Numbered from the stretch's first letter, positions 1-9,182 are shown. The stretch is DNA of 64,000 nt from Rhodococcus sp. SGAir0479 (GCF_005484805.1 NZ_CP039432.1:1-64000); one strand, 5' to 3'. The notes: a model not told the origin generated them from the sequence alone. Numbers and translations are program-made.

Positions 1-663
1 ATGCCTGTGGTCTCCGTTCGTCGTCGTCGCGCCTTGTTATCGGCCGTCCTGGCTTCGGCCGCAATGGGATTGGCTCTACCCGGGGTGGCCGGGGCGCAGT
101 CCTCGCTCGACGTCGTCGACGCGTTGTCGGCGACGACGCTGGTCAACGGCGCCCTGTCGGTGGCCGGTGGATGCCAGACGCCCAACCGCGACCTCATCAC
201 GTCCTGTACCCGCCTCGAGACACTGACGACGCAGGTACCGGTGATGCTGGCACTCAACCCGCTCACGACGAACATCGTGGTGCTCGGCGCGGGCCTGTAC
301 GCCGACGGCACGATGCGGCCGGTGCTCGTGTCCCGGCTGCAGGGCGCACTGCAACTGGCGCAACGCTTTCCGCTCGCGCCGATCGTCGTCACCGGCGGCG
401 TCCCGCAGTCCGGAGTCACCGAGGCGCAGGCGATGCGACGGTGGCTGGTGGCGAACGGGATTCCCGACTTCCGGATCACGGAGGAGAACAGGTCCCGGTC
501 CACCGTCGAGAACGCCGTCAACACCGACGTGATCCTCCGGCAGCGCGGCGCGTCCGGGGTCGTCGTCGTGACCAGCCCCGACCATCTCCAGCGGGCGATG
601 ATCGACTTCCGGGTCGCGGTCGCCGGCCGCATGCCCGTCGCGGGCGTGGTCGCTCCGTACTGA
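1..663 (+). CDS. Exported DUF218 (YdcF/SanA-like) protein
   Basis: A 220-residue protein whose first 33 residues form a signal peptide (arginine-rich n-region, Ala/Leu core, AGA before the likely cleavage site). The rest matches the DUF218 fold: a strand ending NIVVLGAGL near residue 91, a VVTGG motif near 129, the EAQAMRRWL helix near 140, and SRSTVENA followed by VVVVTSPDHLQRA toward the end. DUF218 proteins (E. coli YdcF, SanA) are linked to the cell envelope, but their reaction is poorly known. The frame opens on the first base of the window. The signal peptide at the very start suggests a genuine start, although an upstream start cannot be excluded. Confidence 0.75.
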   Translation: MPVVSVRRRRALLSAVLASAAMGLALPGVAGAQSSLDVVDALSATTLVNGALSVAGGCQTPNRDLITSCTRLETLTTQVPVMLALNPLTTNIVVLGAGLYADGTMRPVLVSRLQGALQLAQRFPLAPIVVTGGVPQSGVTEAQAMRRWLVANGIPDFRITEENRSRSTVENAVNTDVILRQRGASGVVVVTSPDHLQRAMIDFRVAVAGRMPVAGVVAPY

Positions 664-741
664 GTCACCGGGGTGCCGGCTGACAGCTAGTTCACAGCCG
701 CGGTGCAGCCGCCCCGCAGCGACGCTCCGCACGCTGGGGGC

Positions 742-1605
742 ATGACGACCGAACCCCGATTCGCGGTGGACGCGCGACCGACCGCAGCGGCGATCACCGC
801 GCCCGTCCTCGACATCGTCGTCCCGGTGTACAACGAGCAGTCGGCGCTCGCCGGTTGCGTACGACGTCTGCGGGCGTACCTCGACGCCGAGGTGCCCCCC
901 ACCGCTCGCATCACCGTCGCCGACAACGCCAGTACCGACCGCACCCTCGAGATCGCCCGCGCGCTGGCGGACGAGCTCGCCGACGTCCGTGTGCTGCACC
1001 TCGACCGGAAGGGCGCGGCCGGGCGTTTGCACGAGGCATGGGGGCGGTCCGACGCGCGCGTGCTGGTGTACATGGACGTCGATCTGTCGACCGGGCTCGA
1101 CGCGCTCGTGCCGCTCGTCGCGCCGCTGCTGTCGGGGCGCTCGGACGTCGCGATCGGCACGCGTCTGACGTCGTCGTCGCGGGTGGTCCGTGGGCCCGAG
1201 CGCGAACTGATCTCTCGCGGCTACAACCTCATCCTCGAGGGCGCGCTGCACGCACACTTCTCGGACGCACAGTGCGGCTTCAAGGCCGTCCGCGCCGACG
1301 TTGCCCGCGCGCTGCTGCCGCTCGTCGAGGACGGCGGTTGGTTCTTCGACACCGAACTGCTGGTGCTTGCCGAGCGCGCCGGCATGCGGATCCACGAGGT
1401 TCCGGTCGACTGGGTCGACGACCCCGACAGCCGGGTCGACATCGTCGCGACCGCGCTCGCCGACCTGCGGGGGTGGCGCGGGTGGGGCGGGCGCTGGCGA
1501 CCGGCGCGTTGCCCCTGGCCTCGGTACGCGCCGCGCTCGGCCGCGGCGCGCTCACCCCCGGCTCGCCGCCCGCGATGCTGGGCCAACTGGTCCGGTTCGC
1601 GCTGA
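742..1605 (+). CDS. GT2 glycosyltransferase domain, frameshifted from its GtrA partner
   Basis: The start ATG follows a GGGGG ribosome-binding site at 736-740. Residues 15-235 are a family 2 glycosyltransferase: DIVVPVYNEQ, ADNASTDRT, the MDVDLSTG metal-binding region, and CGFKAVRADVA with WFFDTELLVLAE. Family members of this dolichol-phosphate-mannose-synthase/YkcC type transfer sugar from a nucleotide donor to polyprenyl phosphate at the membrane. The frame loses sense after the GGGGG run at 1469-1473. From there meaningful coding (VARVGRALATG, then a GtrA domain) continues one frame over to 1979. Adding one G would give a single GT2-GtrA fusion of about 412 residues spanning 742-1979. Either a real frameshift or a base missed in a G-run explains this. 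Confidence 0.8.
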   Translation: MTTEPRFAVDARPTAAAITAPVLDIVVPVYNEQSALAGCVRRLRAYLDAEVPPTARITVADNASTDRTLEIARALADELADVRVLHLDRKGAAGRLHEAWGRSDARVLVYMDVDLSTGLDALVPLVAPLLSGRSDVAIGTRLTSSSRVVRGPERELISRGYNLILEGALHAHFSDAQCGFKAVRADVARALLPLVEDGGWFFDTELLVLAERAGMRIHEVPVDWVDDPDSRVDIVATALADLRGWRGWGGRWRPARCPWPRYAPRSAAARSPPARRPRCWANWSGSR

Positions 1606-1979
1606 TCGGAGTCGCCAGCACGGCGGCGTACGCGCTGCTGTATCTCGCGCTGCAGCCTCCGCTGGGGCCGCAGTGGGCCAACGCGGTCGCGCTGTTGCTC
1701 ACCGCCGTGGCCAACACCGCGGCCAACCGGGCCTTCACGTTCGGGGTCCGCGGCCGGCGCGGTGCCGGTCGGCACCAGGTGCAGGGACTCGTCGTCCTCG
1801 GATTCGCGCTCGTCGTCACCGGCGGATCGCTCGCCGCCCTGCACCGGTTCGTGCCGGGCGCCGCACCACCACTCGAGCTCGCGGCGCTCGTGATCGCCAA
1901 CCTCGTTGCCACACTTGTCCGTTTCATCGGTCTGCGCTGGGTGTTCCGGCGCGGGGCCGCGGAAGGAGTCACCCCGTGA
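1575..1979 (+). CDS. GtrA-family membrane protein (C-terminal half of the split GT2-GtrA gene)
   Basis: From ATG 1575 this reads MLGQLVRFALIGVAS, then four hydrophobic helices and a final RFIGLRWVFR, the signature of GtrA-like proteins. These are proposed to help move or present polyprenyl-phosphate-linked sugars across the membrane. Sense in this frame begins upstream, near 1474, so the domain was probably the C-terminus of the preceding GT2 protein. No clear ribosome-binding site precedes 1575, so separate translation is uncertain. Its stop overlaps the GTG start of the next membrane glycosyltransferase by four bases, so the two are likely translationally coupled. Confidence 0.7.
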   Translation: MLGQLVRFALIGVASTAAYALLYLALQPPLGPQWANAVALLLTAVANTAANRAFTFGVRGRRGAGRHQVQGLVVLGFALVVTGGSLAALHRFVPGAAPPLELAALVIANLVATLVRFIGLRWVFRRGAAEGVTP

Positions 1980-4027
1980 GCGTCACGATCGACCGTCCCG
2001 TGCAGGTGCCGCCACCGGCCGCCGCACCCGGGCGCAACCGCGAGTACTGCGCACTGGCAGCACTGCTCGTCGGCACCGCCGTGGCCTACCTGTGGAACCT
2101 GGGCGCGTCGGGGTGGGCCAACGCGTTCTACTCGGCCGCGGTGCAGGCCGGATCGGTGTCGTGGAAGGCGTTCTTCTTCGGCTCGTCCGACGCGGCGAAT
2201 TCGATCACCGTGGACAAACCGCCTGCGTCCCTGTGGGTGATGGGGCTGTCGGTGCGAGTGTTCGGGTTGAACACGTGGAGCATTCTGGTGCCGCAGGTCC
2301 TGCTCGGGGCGGCCTCGGTCGCCGTGCTGTGGGCGACCGTCCGGCGCTGTTTCGGGGCCGCGGCCGGTCTGCTCGCCGGCCTGATCTTGGCGCTCACCCC
2401 GGTGGCGGTACTGATGTTCCGATTCGACAATCCCGATGCGCTGCTGGTGCTGCTGATGATCGCGGCGGTGTGGGCCACACTGCGCGGCGTCGAGGACGGC
2501 CGCACTCGCTGGCTGGTACTGGCCGGGACATTCGTGGGTCTCGGTTTCCTCACCAAACAGCTCCAGGTGATGCTCGTGGTGCCGCCGCTGGCGCTGACCT
2601 ACCTGGTTGCGGGACCGCCGAAGCTCGGCACCCGGATCGCGCAGCTGTTCGCCGCGCTCGGCGCGGTGATCGTCTCAGCCGGGTGGTGGCTGCTCGCCGT
2701 CGAGTTGTGGCCCGCCGACTCGCGGCCGTGGATCGGTGGCTCACAGAACAACTCGATTCTCGAATTGACGCTGGGCTACAACGGGTTCGGTCGGTTGAGC
2801 GGTGACGAGCGCGGCAGCGTGGGTGGTGGTGGGCCCGGCGGCGTGGCCGCCGACGGGATGCCGGGTGGCGGCCCCGGTGGTGGCATGTGGGGCAGCACCG
2901 GCATCACCCGACTGTTCGAGCCCGCGCAGGGCGGGCAGATCGCGTGGCTGCTCCCGGCCGCGCTGATCCTGCTGGTGACGGGAATCGTTCTGTGCGGGCG
3001 CTCCGCCCGCACCGACGTGCGGCGGGCGTCGTTCCTCGTGTGGGGGCTGTGGCTGCTGGTCACCGGCCTGGTCTTCAGTTTCATGGCGGGCATCTTCCAT
3101 GCGTACTACACCGTGGCCCTCGCCCCTGCGATCGCGGCGCTCGTGGGGTCCGGCGCGGTGATGCTGTGGCGTCGCCGGGACCTTCTCGGTGCCCGGGTGG
3201 TCGGGATCGTCACGATTGCGGTGACGGCGTTCACCGCCTGGATGTTGTTGGGGCGCAGTCCTGATTTCGTGCCGTGGCTGCGGTGGGTGGTGCTCGCCGT
3301 GGGGGTGGGGGCGGCAGTCGCGGCGGCGGTACCCGTCGTCGTGCGCTCGCGGGCCGCGGTGGTCGTGGTGGCGGCCGCACTGTTCACAGCCCTCGCCGGA
3401 CCGGTGGCCTACGCGGCCACCACGATCGGCACGGGACACGAGGGCTCCATCCCGTCCGCGGGGCCGCGGGTCGAGGGCGAGATGGGGCGCGGTGGTCCCG
3501 GGGGCATGCGCGGGCCGGGGGAGATGGCCGGCGGTGCACCGCCGGGCGGCGGTGCAGCGATGCCCGGCGGGCTGCGCGGCGGGGACGGCCGGGGGAGCGC
3601 CGGCGCCGGCGGGTTCGAGATGCCCGCCGCACCCGGCGGCGTGCCGGGCGGCTTCGGTGCGGGTGCGGGCGGCGGACTGCTGTCGGCGAGCACTCCCGGC
3701 GACGAACTGACGGCCCTGCTGCGCAGCCGCGCCGACGACTTCACCTGGGTGGCAGCCGCGATCGGTTCCAACACCGCATCCGGCTACCAGCTCGCGACCG
3801 AACGTCCGGTCATGCCGATCGGCGGGTTCAACGGCAGCGACCCGTCGCCGACGCTCGAACAGTTCCGGCAGTACGTGGCGGACGGGCAGATCCACTACTT
3901 CCTCGCCGGAGGCATGGGCGGCGGACGCGGTGGTGAGGGCACCGCATCGCAGATCACGCAGTGGGTGGAGGAAACCTTCACCGCTACCACGGTCGACGGC
4001 GTCACCGTCTACGACCTCACTCGGTGA
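1976..4027 (+). CDS. GT39 (PMT/ArnT-like) polytopic membrane glycosyltransferase
   Basis: A 683-residue membrane protein with 10 or more hydrophobic helices. The first loop carries the conserved acidic and substrate motif around SITVDKPPASLWVMG (about residues 77-92), and FRFDNPDALLVLLM follows. Both are typical of the PMT_2/ArnT-like group (YkcB family), which uses polyprenyl-phosphate sugars as donors on the outer face of the membrane. Two outward segments, about residues 280-305 and 495-570, are very rich in Gly, Pro and Met (runs such as GGGPGG), and the C-terminal domain is soluble. GTG 1976 overlaps the preceding stop. The GT2-GtrA gene upstream probably supplies the lipid-linked sugar, as in the B. 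subtilis ykcBC arrangement. Confidence 0.82.
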   Translation: MSVTIDRPVQVPPPAAAPGRNREYCALAALLVGTAVAYLWNLGASGWANAFYSAAVQAGSVSWKAFFFGSSDAANSITVDKPPASLWVMGLSVRVFGLNTWSILVPQVLLGAASVAVLWATVRRCFGAAAGLLAGLILALTPVAVLMFRFDNPDALLVLLMIAAVWATLRGVEDGRTRWLVLAGTFVGLGFLTKQLQVMLVVPPLALTYLVAGPPKLGTRIAQLFAALGAVIVSAGWWLLAVELWPADSRPWIGGSQNNSILELTLGYNGFGRLSGDERGSVGGGGPGGVAADGMPGGGPGGGMWGSTGITRLFEPAQGGQIAWLLPAALILLVTGIVLCGRSARTDVRRASFLVWGLWLLVTGLVFSFMAGIFHAYYTVALAPAIAALVGSGAVMLWRRRDLLGARVVGIVTIAVTAFTAWMLLGRSPDFVPWLRWVVLAVGVGAAVAAAVPVVVRSRAAVVVVAAALFTALAGPVAYAATTIGTGHEGSIPSAGPRVEGEMGRGGPGGMRGPGEMAGGAPPGGGAAMPGGLRGGDGRGSAGAGGFEMPAAPGGVPGGFGAGAGGGLLSASTPGDELTALLRSRADDFTWVAAAIGSNTASGYQLATERPVMPIGGFNGSDPSPTLEQFRQYVADGQIHYFLAGGMGGGRGGEGTASQITQWVEETFTATTVDGVTVYDLTR

Positions 4028-4073
4028 CCGGACAGCGCCGCCGAACCGGTTTACCCTGAGGTGGGAGGCACAC

Positions 4074-4316
4074 ATGTCCGAACACGACATCATCGAGAAC
4101 ATCGACGAACTGGTCCGTGAGGAAAAGGAATTGCGCTCACGGGCCGAGGGACAGGGGCTGTCGGAGCAGGACAGCGCCCGCCTGACTCACCTCGAGCAGC
4201 GGCTCGACCAGTGCTGGGACCTGCTCCGGCAGCGTCGCGCCAAGGCCGAGTTCGGTGAGAAGGCGGACGAGGCCACCCCTCGTCCGGTCGACGAGGTCGA
4301 GTCCTACCGCCAGTGA
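4074..4316 (+). CDS. DUF2630 family small protein
   Basis: An 80-residue acidic, mostly helical protein (DIIENIDELVREEKELR, then LTHLEQRLDQCWDLLRQRR). This matches the short DUF2630 family of actinobacteria, which has no assigned function. GGGAGG at 4063-4068 supports the ATG at 4074. Nothing in the sequence suggests a signal peptide or metal site. It lies 46 bases after the glycosyltransferase and may be its distal operon member. Confidence 0.75.
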   Translation: MSEHDIIENIDELVREEKELRSRAEGQGLSEQDSARLTHLEQRLDQCWDLLRQRRAKAEFGEKADEATPRPVDEVESYRQ

Positions 4317-4446
4317 GCGCAGGTCGGGCCCCGGAGTCGCGAAATTCGTTGCGCACCAGCGAAGTCGTGATCTCCGGGGCGTCTCTCGATGACGGGTGCC
4401 TACCCGGCAGAGTGAGAATGTCGAACGACTAGGTGGTGAATCGCCC

Positions 4447-5313
4447 ATGACTGTGGCGGAGGACGTGTACACGACCCGGGTGACGGGAGAACCACGGGTG
4501 GTCGAACGCCCGGACCCGGTGTTCTGGGGCGGATCCCGCAGCGCGGAGTACACGGATTTCGAACGGCGCGGGTTCCTGCAGCGCGAGCGCGTGATCGGCG
4601 ACAGCGACGTGTCGACCTGTCTGGCGGAGATCGACCGCATCCAGCACGATCCGGCGCTCCGGGACGACGAGCGCATCGTCCGGGAAGGTGACTCCGTCGC
4701 CGTGCGCTCGATCTTCGACATCCTCGAACTGAGCGACGCCGTGCGGCGGGTGGTCGAAGCGTCCGGCGCCTACGATCTCGCGCGCGACATCCTGGGCTCG
4801 GACGTCTACGTGCACCAGAGTCGACTGAACTACAAGCCGGGATTCCAGGGTGGCGCGTTCTACTGGCACTCGGATTTCGAGACCTGGCACGCCGAGGACG
4901 GCATGCCGCTTCCGCGGGCGGTGAGCGCCTCCATCGCGCTCACCGAGAACACGCAGTACAACGGCCCGTTGATGATCATGCCGGGGACGCAGCGGTACTT
5001 CGTGCAGTGCGCCGGCGCCACTCCCGACGACTTCTATCGCGAGTCCCTCGTGACCACGATGCCCCGAGTCGGCGTGCCGTCCGAAGACGCCATCACCGAC
5101 ATGTGGCGTCGGCACGGTATCGAGGTGCTCACCGGCGGGGCAGGCTCGATGACGATGTTCGACTGCAACGCCCTCCACGCGTCGGGCGGCAACATCTCGC
5201 CGATGCCGCGCGCGAACGTGTTCGTGGTGTTCAACAGCGTCGAGAACGTGGTGCAGGCGCCGTTCTCGGGGTCGGCGCCGCGGCCCTCGTTCCTGGCCAA
5301 GCGCCCGGCCTGA
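4447..5313 (+). CDS. ectD: Ectoine hydroxylase (Fe(II)/2-oxoglutarate dioxygenase)
   Basis: A 288-residue member of the PhyH dioxygenase superfamily. The stretch FYWHSDFETWHAEDGMP (about residues 138-154) is the EctD signature and contains the His and Asp iron ligands. ALTENTQYNGPLMIMPGTQ follows, and a distal His lies in the FDCNALHASGGN block. EctD converts ectoine to 5-hydroxyectoine using O2 and 2-oxoglutarate. AGGTGG at 4431-4436 supports ATG 4447. No ectA, ectB or ectC lies in the window, so the enzyme would need ectoine made from another locus or taken up from outside. A different PhyH substrate is possible, but the signature is close. Confidence 0.85.
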   Translation: MTVAEDVYTTRVTGEPRVVERPDPVFWGGSRSAEYTDFERRGFLQRERVIGDSDVSTCLAEIDRIQHDPALRDDERIVREGDSVAVRSIFDILELSDAVRRVVEASGAYDLARDILGSDVYVHQSRLNYKPGFQGGAFYWHSDFETWHAEDGMPLPRAVSASIALTENTQYNGPLMIMPGTQRYFVQCAGATPDDFYRESLVTTMPRVGVPSEDAITDMWRRHGIEVLTGGAGSMTMFDCNALHASGGNISPMPRANVFVVFNSVENVVQAPFSGSAPRPSFLAKRPA

Positions 5314-5364
5314 CGAGGGTGGGGGTGGTCGAGGCGCCGGGGTTCGGGCCGTAGTCTGACACGT

Positions 5365-6618
5365 GTGCGCGTACTCGTGATCGGCTCCGGAGCCCGTGAA
5401 CATGCCCTTCTGTTGGCCCTCGCCCGTGACCCGGGCGTCGACAAGTTGATGTGTGCCCCCGGCAACGCCGGGATCGCCCGCATCGCCGAGACCCACGCGG
5501 TCGACGTCGCGTCCGGTGACGCCGTCGTCGAGCTCGCGAAGTCGGTGGCGGCGGACCTGGTCGTCATCGGCCCGGAGGTGCCGCTGGTCCTCGGTGTCGC
5601 CGACGCCGTCCGCGCCGCGGGCATCGCGTGCTTCGGCCCGTCCGCCGCGGCCGCCCGCATCGAGGGCTCCAAGGCGTTCGCCAAGGACGTCATGGCCGCG
5701 GCCGGGGTCCGCACCGCGCACAGCGAGGTCGTCGACAACCCGGCCGACCTCGACGCCGCTCTCGACCGCTTCGGCCCCAACTGGGTCGTCAAGGACGACG
5801 GCCTGGCCGCCGGCAAGGGCGTCGTCGTCACCACCGATCGCAGCGCCGCGCGCGATCACGCCGCCGAGTGCCTCGAGATCGGGCACCCCGTGCTGCTCGA
5901 GTCGTTCCTCGACGGCCCCGAGGTGTCGCTGTTCTGCCTGGTCGACGGGGAGACGGTGGTCCCGCTGCTGCCTGCGCAGGACCACAAGCGCGTCGGCGAC
6001 GGCGACACCGGCCCCAACACCGGTGGCATGGGTGCCTACACGCCGCTGCCGTGGCTGCCCGCCGACGCGGTGACCCGGATCGTCGACGACGTCGTCAAGC
6101 CCGTCGCGGTCGAGATGGCCAAGCGCGGCTGCCCCTTCACCGGTCTGCTGTACGCGGGACTGGCGATGGGCGAGAACGGCCCCGCGGTCGTCGAGTTCAA
6201 CTGCCGCTTCGGCGACCCGGAGACGCAGGCCGTCCTGGCGCTGCTCGAGTCGCCGCTCGGTGAGGTGCTGCGCGCCGCCGCGACCGGCACCCTCGCGTCC
6301 GTCCCGCCGCTGCAGTGGCGGGACGGCTCCGCGGTCACCGTGGTGCTGGCCGCCGAGAACTACCCGGCCACCCCGCGCACCGGTGACGTCATCACCGGGT
6401 CCGACGCCGAGCGCGTCCTGCACGCCGGCACCGCCGCCCGCGAGGACGGAACCGTCGTCTCCGCCGGTGGCCGTGTCCTGAGCGTCGTCGGCGTCGGCGC
6501 CGACCTGACCGAGGCCCGCGAGGATGCGTACGCGCGGTTGGCCGAGGTGAAGCTGCCCGGTGGGCACTTCCGCAGCGACATCGGCCTGGCCGCCGTGGAG
6601 GGGCGCATCACGCTCTGA
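5365..6618 (+). CDS. purD: Phosphoribosylamine-glycine ligase
   Basis: A full-length (417 aa) GAR synthetase that joins 5-phosphoribosylamine and glycine using ATP, the second step of purine synthesis. The N-terminal [13 protein letters not shown] motif, the ATP-grasp region with [13 protein letters not shown] (about 148-160), the [15 protein letters not shown] signature (about 213-227) and [12 protein letters not shown] (about 277-288) are all present. The start is GTG 5365. A strong hairpin at 6654-6688 follows the stop. The position upstream of purB and purC matches mycobacterial gene order. Confidence 0.97.
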   Translation: MRVLVIGSGAREHALLLALARDPGVDKLMCAPGNAGIARIAETHAVDVASGDAVVELAKSVAADLVVIGPEVPLVLGVADAVRAAGIACFGPSAAAARIEGSKAFAKDVMAAAGVRTAHSEVVDNPADLDAALDRFGPNWVVKDDGLAAGKGVVVTTDRSAARDHAAECLEIGHPVLLESFLDGPEVSLFCLVDGETVVPLLPAQDHKRVGDGDTGPNTGGMGAYTPLPWLPADAVTRIVDDVVKPVAVEMAKRGCPFTGLLYAGLAMGENGPAVVEFNCRFGDPETQAVLALLESPLGEVLRAAATGTLASVPPLQWRDGSAVTVVLAAENYPATPRTGDVITGSDAERVLHAGTAAREDGTVVSAGGRVLSVVGVGADLTEAREDAYARLAEVKLPGGHFRSDIGLAAVEGRITL

Positions 6619-6653
6619 CCCTCTCCGACTCGCGGCGTTCCGCGAACACCTCC

Positions 6654-6688
6654 GAAAAGAGCCGACGGCCGCGCCGTCGGCTCTTTTC
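6654..6688. terminator. Intrinsic hairpin terminator after purD
   Basis: A perfect 16-base-pair inverted repeat: 6654-6669 pairs with 6673-6688 around a 3-base CGC loop. The GC-rich core is flanked by AAAA on one side and TTTT on the other, so it can act as a rho-independent terminator in both directions. It lies 35 bases after the purD stop. Confidence 0.85.
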
Positions 6689-6764
6689 GCTTTCGGTGAG
6701 CCGCGTCTCGATTTGACCGCCGGTGTGCCCCGCTGCACACTGCTCGTGCGCATAAAGAACATGC

Positions 6765-6779
6765 GTTCGTATAGTGAAC
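6765..6779. promoter_or_regulatory. Inverted repeat upstream of the MBL lipoprotein gene
   Basis: GTTC and GAAC half-sites separated by seven A/T-rich bases lie 30 bases upstream of the start at 6809, in an otherwise GC-rich stretch. The spacing resembles operators of small dimeric repressors. No regulator gene for it is evident nearby, so the assignment is tentative. Confidence 0.3.
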
Positions 6780-6808
6780 AATCGGTTTCGGCATTCACGA
6801 GGTTCGAC

Positions 6809-7900
6809 ATGACCCCTTCCACTCCCCGCCTGTCCCGCCGGGCTCTGCTCACCGCGTCGCTGACGGTGGCGGGCGCGTCCGCACTGACCGCCTGCACCAA
6901 GGGTGACCCCGCAGTGGCACCCGCCGCCGTATCGGCGTCCGAGGCGCCCGCGATCCCGACGACCGGGCTCGCGTTGGTGACCGTGGGCACCGCGGCCGGG
7001 CCGTCGGTGCGCAGTGCCCGCAACGGCATCGCCACCGCGCTCGTCGTCGACGGGAACCTGTACGTCATCGACGCCGGCCTGGGGGTCACCCGGGGAGTGG
7101 CCGACGCCGGGCTCCCCACCGACCGACTGAAGGCGATCTTCCTGACCCACCTGCACTCCGACCACATCGGTGAGCTGCCGGCATTCGTCATGTGGAACTG
7201 GGGCCCGCCGGTGGGCGGGCCGACCGAACCGATCCGCATCGTCGGGCCCGGCTCCGCGAGTGAGCTGCCGACCGGATTTCCGACGACGATCGAACCGGCG
7301 GTGCCCGGCACCCGCGCCACCGTCGACGCGATCCTCGCCGCGTACGCGTACGACATCAACATCCGGGTCGTGGACGAGAACCGTCCGCCGCTGAACGAGA
7401 TGCTGCTGGTCGACGAGATCGCGCTGCCGGCCGGGGCCACGGCGAACGGGACGTCGGCGCCGGCGACGGAGCCGTTCGAGGTGTACCGCGACGACCACCT
7501 CCGGGTGCTGGCCACGCTGGTGGATCATCCGCCGGTGTTCCCGTCCTACGGTTTCCGGTTCGAGACGAAGTACGGCACCGTCGTCGTCTCCGGCGACACC
7601 GCGAAGACCGACAACATGGTGACGCTGTCCGAGGGAGCCGACGTGCTCGTCCACGAGGCGGTGTACCTGCCCTTCTACGAGAAGCAGAACAAGTACAGCC
7701 GCGAGTTCGTCAACCATCTGGCGCAGAGCCACACCACGCCGGAGGAGGTCGGCGAGATCGCGAACAGGGCGGGAGTGGAACATGTGGTGCTCTCGCACCT
7801 GGCCGGCGTCGCGACCGACGACGAGTGGGCGGCCGGGGTGCGGTCCACCTACTCCGGCAAGGTGACCGTCGCGGCCGACCGGCAGGTCTTCGTTCTGTAG
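6809..7900 (+). CDS. Tat-exported lipoprotein with metallo-beta-lactamase (RNase Z-like) fold
   Basis: A 363-residue protein with a twin-arginine signal (LSRRALL at residues 8-14) followed by a hydrophobic stretch and a lipobox-like LTAC, so it is probably exported folded and lipid-anchored. The metal site LTHLHSDHIGE (about 113-123), VVSGDTAKT near 263 and LSHLAG near 328 are the metallo-beta-lactamase ligands. A phosphodiesterase or sulfatase-type hydrolase activity is likely, but the substrate is unknown. ACGAGG at 6797-6802 supports ATG 6809. A longer in-frame extension exists upstream but would bury the signal peptide. Confidence 0.8.
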   Translation: MTPSTPRLSRRALLTASLTVAGASALTACTKGDPAVAPAAVSASEAPAIPTTGLALVTVGTAAGPSVRSARNGIATALVVDGNLYVIDAGLGVTRGVADAGLPTDRLKAIFLTHLHSDHIGELPAFVMWNWGPPVGGPTEPIRIVGPGSASELPTGFPTTIEPAVPGTRATVDAILAAYAYDINIRVVDENRPPLNEMLLVDEIALPAGATANGTSAPATEPFEVYRDDHLRVLATLVDHPPVFPSYGFRFETKYGTVVVSGDTAKTDNMVTLSEGADVLVHEAVYLPFYEKQNKYSREFVNHLAQSHTTPEEVGEIANRAGVEHVVLSHLAGVATDDEWAAGVRSTYSGKVTVAADRQVFVL

Positions 7901-7944
7901 AAGCCGAGTTCTCGTTCCCCGTCGGCGTTGCTAGCGTCGGAACC

Positions 7945-9117
7945 GTGCGTACCGACTCCCAGCGATCGTCCATCCCCGCCTTCCACGTCATGGACGTGTG
8001 GAAGGCCGCCAACGAGCGGCAGCGCACCCACGGCGACGTGCTCTCGCTCGCGGCGGGGCAGCCGTCGACGCCCGCCCCGCGGCCGGTGCTGCGGGCGGCC
8101 CGGCAGGCGCTCGACGAGCACCTGCTCGGCTACACCGAGACGTTCGGGATCGAGCCGCTGCGCGAGGCCGTCGCCGAGTACCACAGCACTCGCTCGGGGA
8201 TCTCGGTCCACGCCGACGAGGTCGTCGTCACCACGGGGTCGTCGGGCGCGTTCACGCTGCTGTTCCTGGCCGCGTTCGACGCCGGTGACACCGTGGTCGT
8301 CGCGCGGCCGGGCTACCCGGCCTACCGGAACACGCTGACGGCGCTCGGCTGCAACGTCGTGGAGATCGACTGCGGACCCGAGACCCGGTTCCAGCCCACC
8401 GTCGCGATGCTCGAGGCGATGGACACCCCGCCGGCCGGGCTCGTCGTCGCGAGCCCGGCCAACCCCACCGGCACGGTCATCGACCCGGCCGAACTGGCCG
8501 CGCTCGCCCGGTGGTGCGAGGAACACGACACGCTGCTGATCTCGGACGAGATCTACCACGGCATCGAGTTCGGCGGCGCCGGTGGGCAGGCGACGGCGTG
8601 CGCGTGGGAGACGTCGCGGGCGGCCGTCGTCGTCGGGTCGGTGTCGAAGTACTTCTCGATGACCGGGTGGCGGATGGGCTGGATGCTGGTGCCGGAGTAC
8701 CTGCGCCGGGCGCTGCAGCGGCTGGCGTCGAACATGACGGTGTGTCCACCGGCGATCTCGCAGTACGCCGCGGCCGCGGCGTTCACCGCCGAGTCCCGCG
8801 CCGAACTCGACGGCCACGTGCAGCGGTACGCGGTCAACCGGGAACTGCTGCTGACCGGGCTGCCGAAACTCGGCCTCACCGAGCTGGCCCCCGCGGACGG
8901 CGCGTTCTACGTGTACGCCGACATCGCGCACCTGACCGACGACTCGACGTCGTGGTGTGCGAAGTTGCTCGCCGACACCGGTCTGGCGCTGGCGCCCGGC
9001 ATCGACTTCGACACCGCGCACGGCGACCACACCGTGCGGCTCTCGTTCGCCGGATCGACCGCCGAGATCCAGGACGCCCTGACCCGTCTGGAACGCTGGC
9101 TGCCCGCGCCCCGCTAG
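7945..9117 (+). CDS. PLP-dependent class I/II aminotransferase
   Basis: A 390-residue fold-type I aminotransferase. Visible features are AAGQPSTPAP near the N-terminus, SPANPTGTV (substrate and cofactor contacts), SDEIYHGI with the pyridine-N-binding Asp, and SVSKYFSMTGWRMGW carrying the Schiff-base lysine. Members transfer amino groups between amino acids and 2-oxo acids; the specific substrate cannot be read from sequence. The GTG at 7945 begins the conserved N-terminus. It is followed by a TetR regulator on the same strand. Confidence 0.85.
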   Translation: MRTDSQRSSIPAFHVMDVWKAANERQRTHGDVLSLAAGQPSTPAPRPVLRAARQALDEHLLGYTETFGIEPLREAVAEYHSTRSGISVHADEVVVTTGSSGAFTLLFLAAFDAGDTVVVARPGYPAYRNTLTALGCNVVEIDCGPETRFQPTVAMLEAMDTPPAGLVVASPANPTGTVIDPAELAALARWCEEHDTLLISDEIYHGIEFGGAGGQATACAWETSRAAVVVGSVSKYFSMTGWRMGWMLVPEYLRRALQRLASNMTVCPPAISQYAAAAAFTAESRAELDGHVQRYAVNRELLLTGLPKLGLTELAPADGAFYVYADIAHLTDDSTSWCAKLLADTGLALAPGIDFDTAHGDHTVRLSFAGSTAEIQDALTRLERWLPAPR

Positions 9118-9182
9118 CCTGCCCGCTGCACTGTTCGATCGATTCCGCTCGGGCGTGTCGCGACGGCTGGCACGATGAACGG

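Noticed and set aside
4329-4379. 8-base inverted repeat (CCCCGGAG/CTCCGGGG) before ectD as an operator
   Set aside because: The arms are separated by 35 bases and are simple GC-rich sequence, expected by chance at this base composition.
4429-7515. A 1028-codon minus-strand open frame across ectD, purD and the MBL gene
   Set aside because: It crosses the strong purD terminator and is antisense to three clearly recognisable enzymes.
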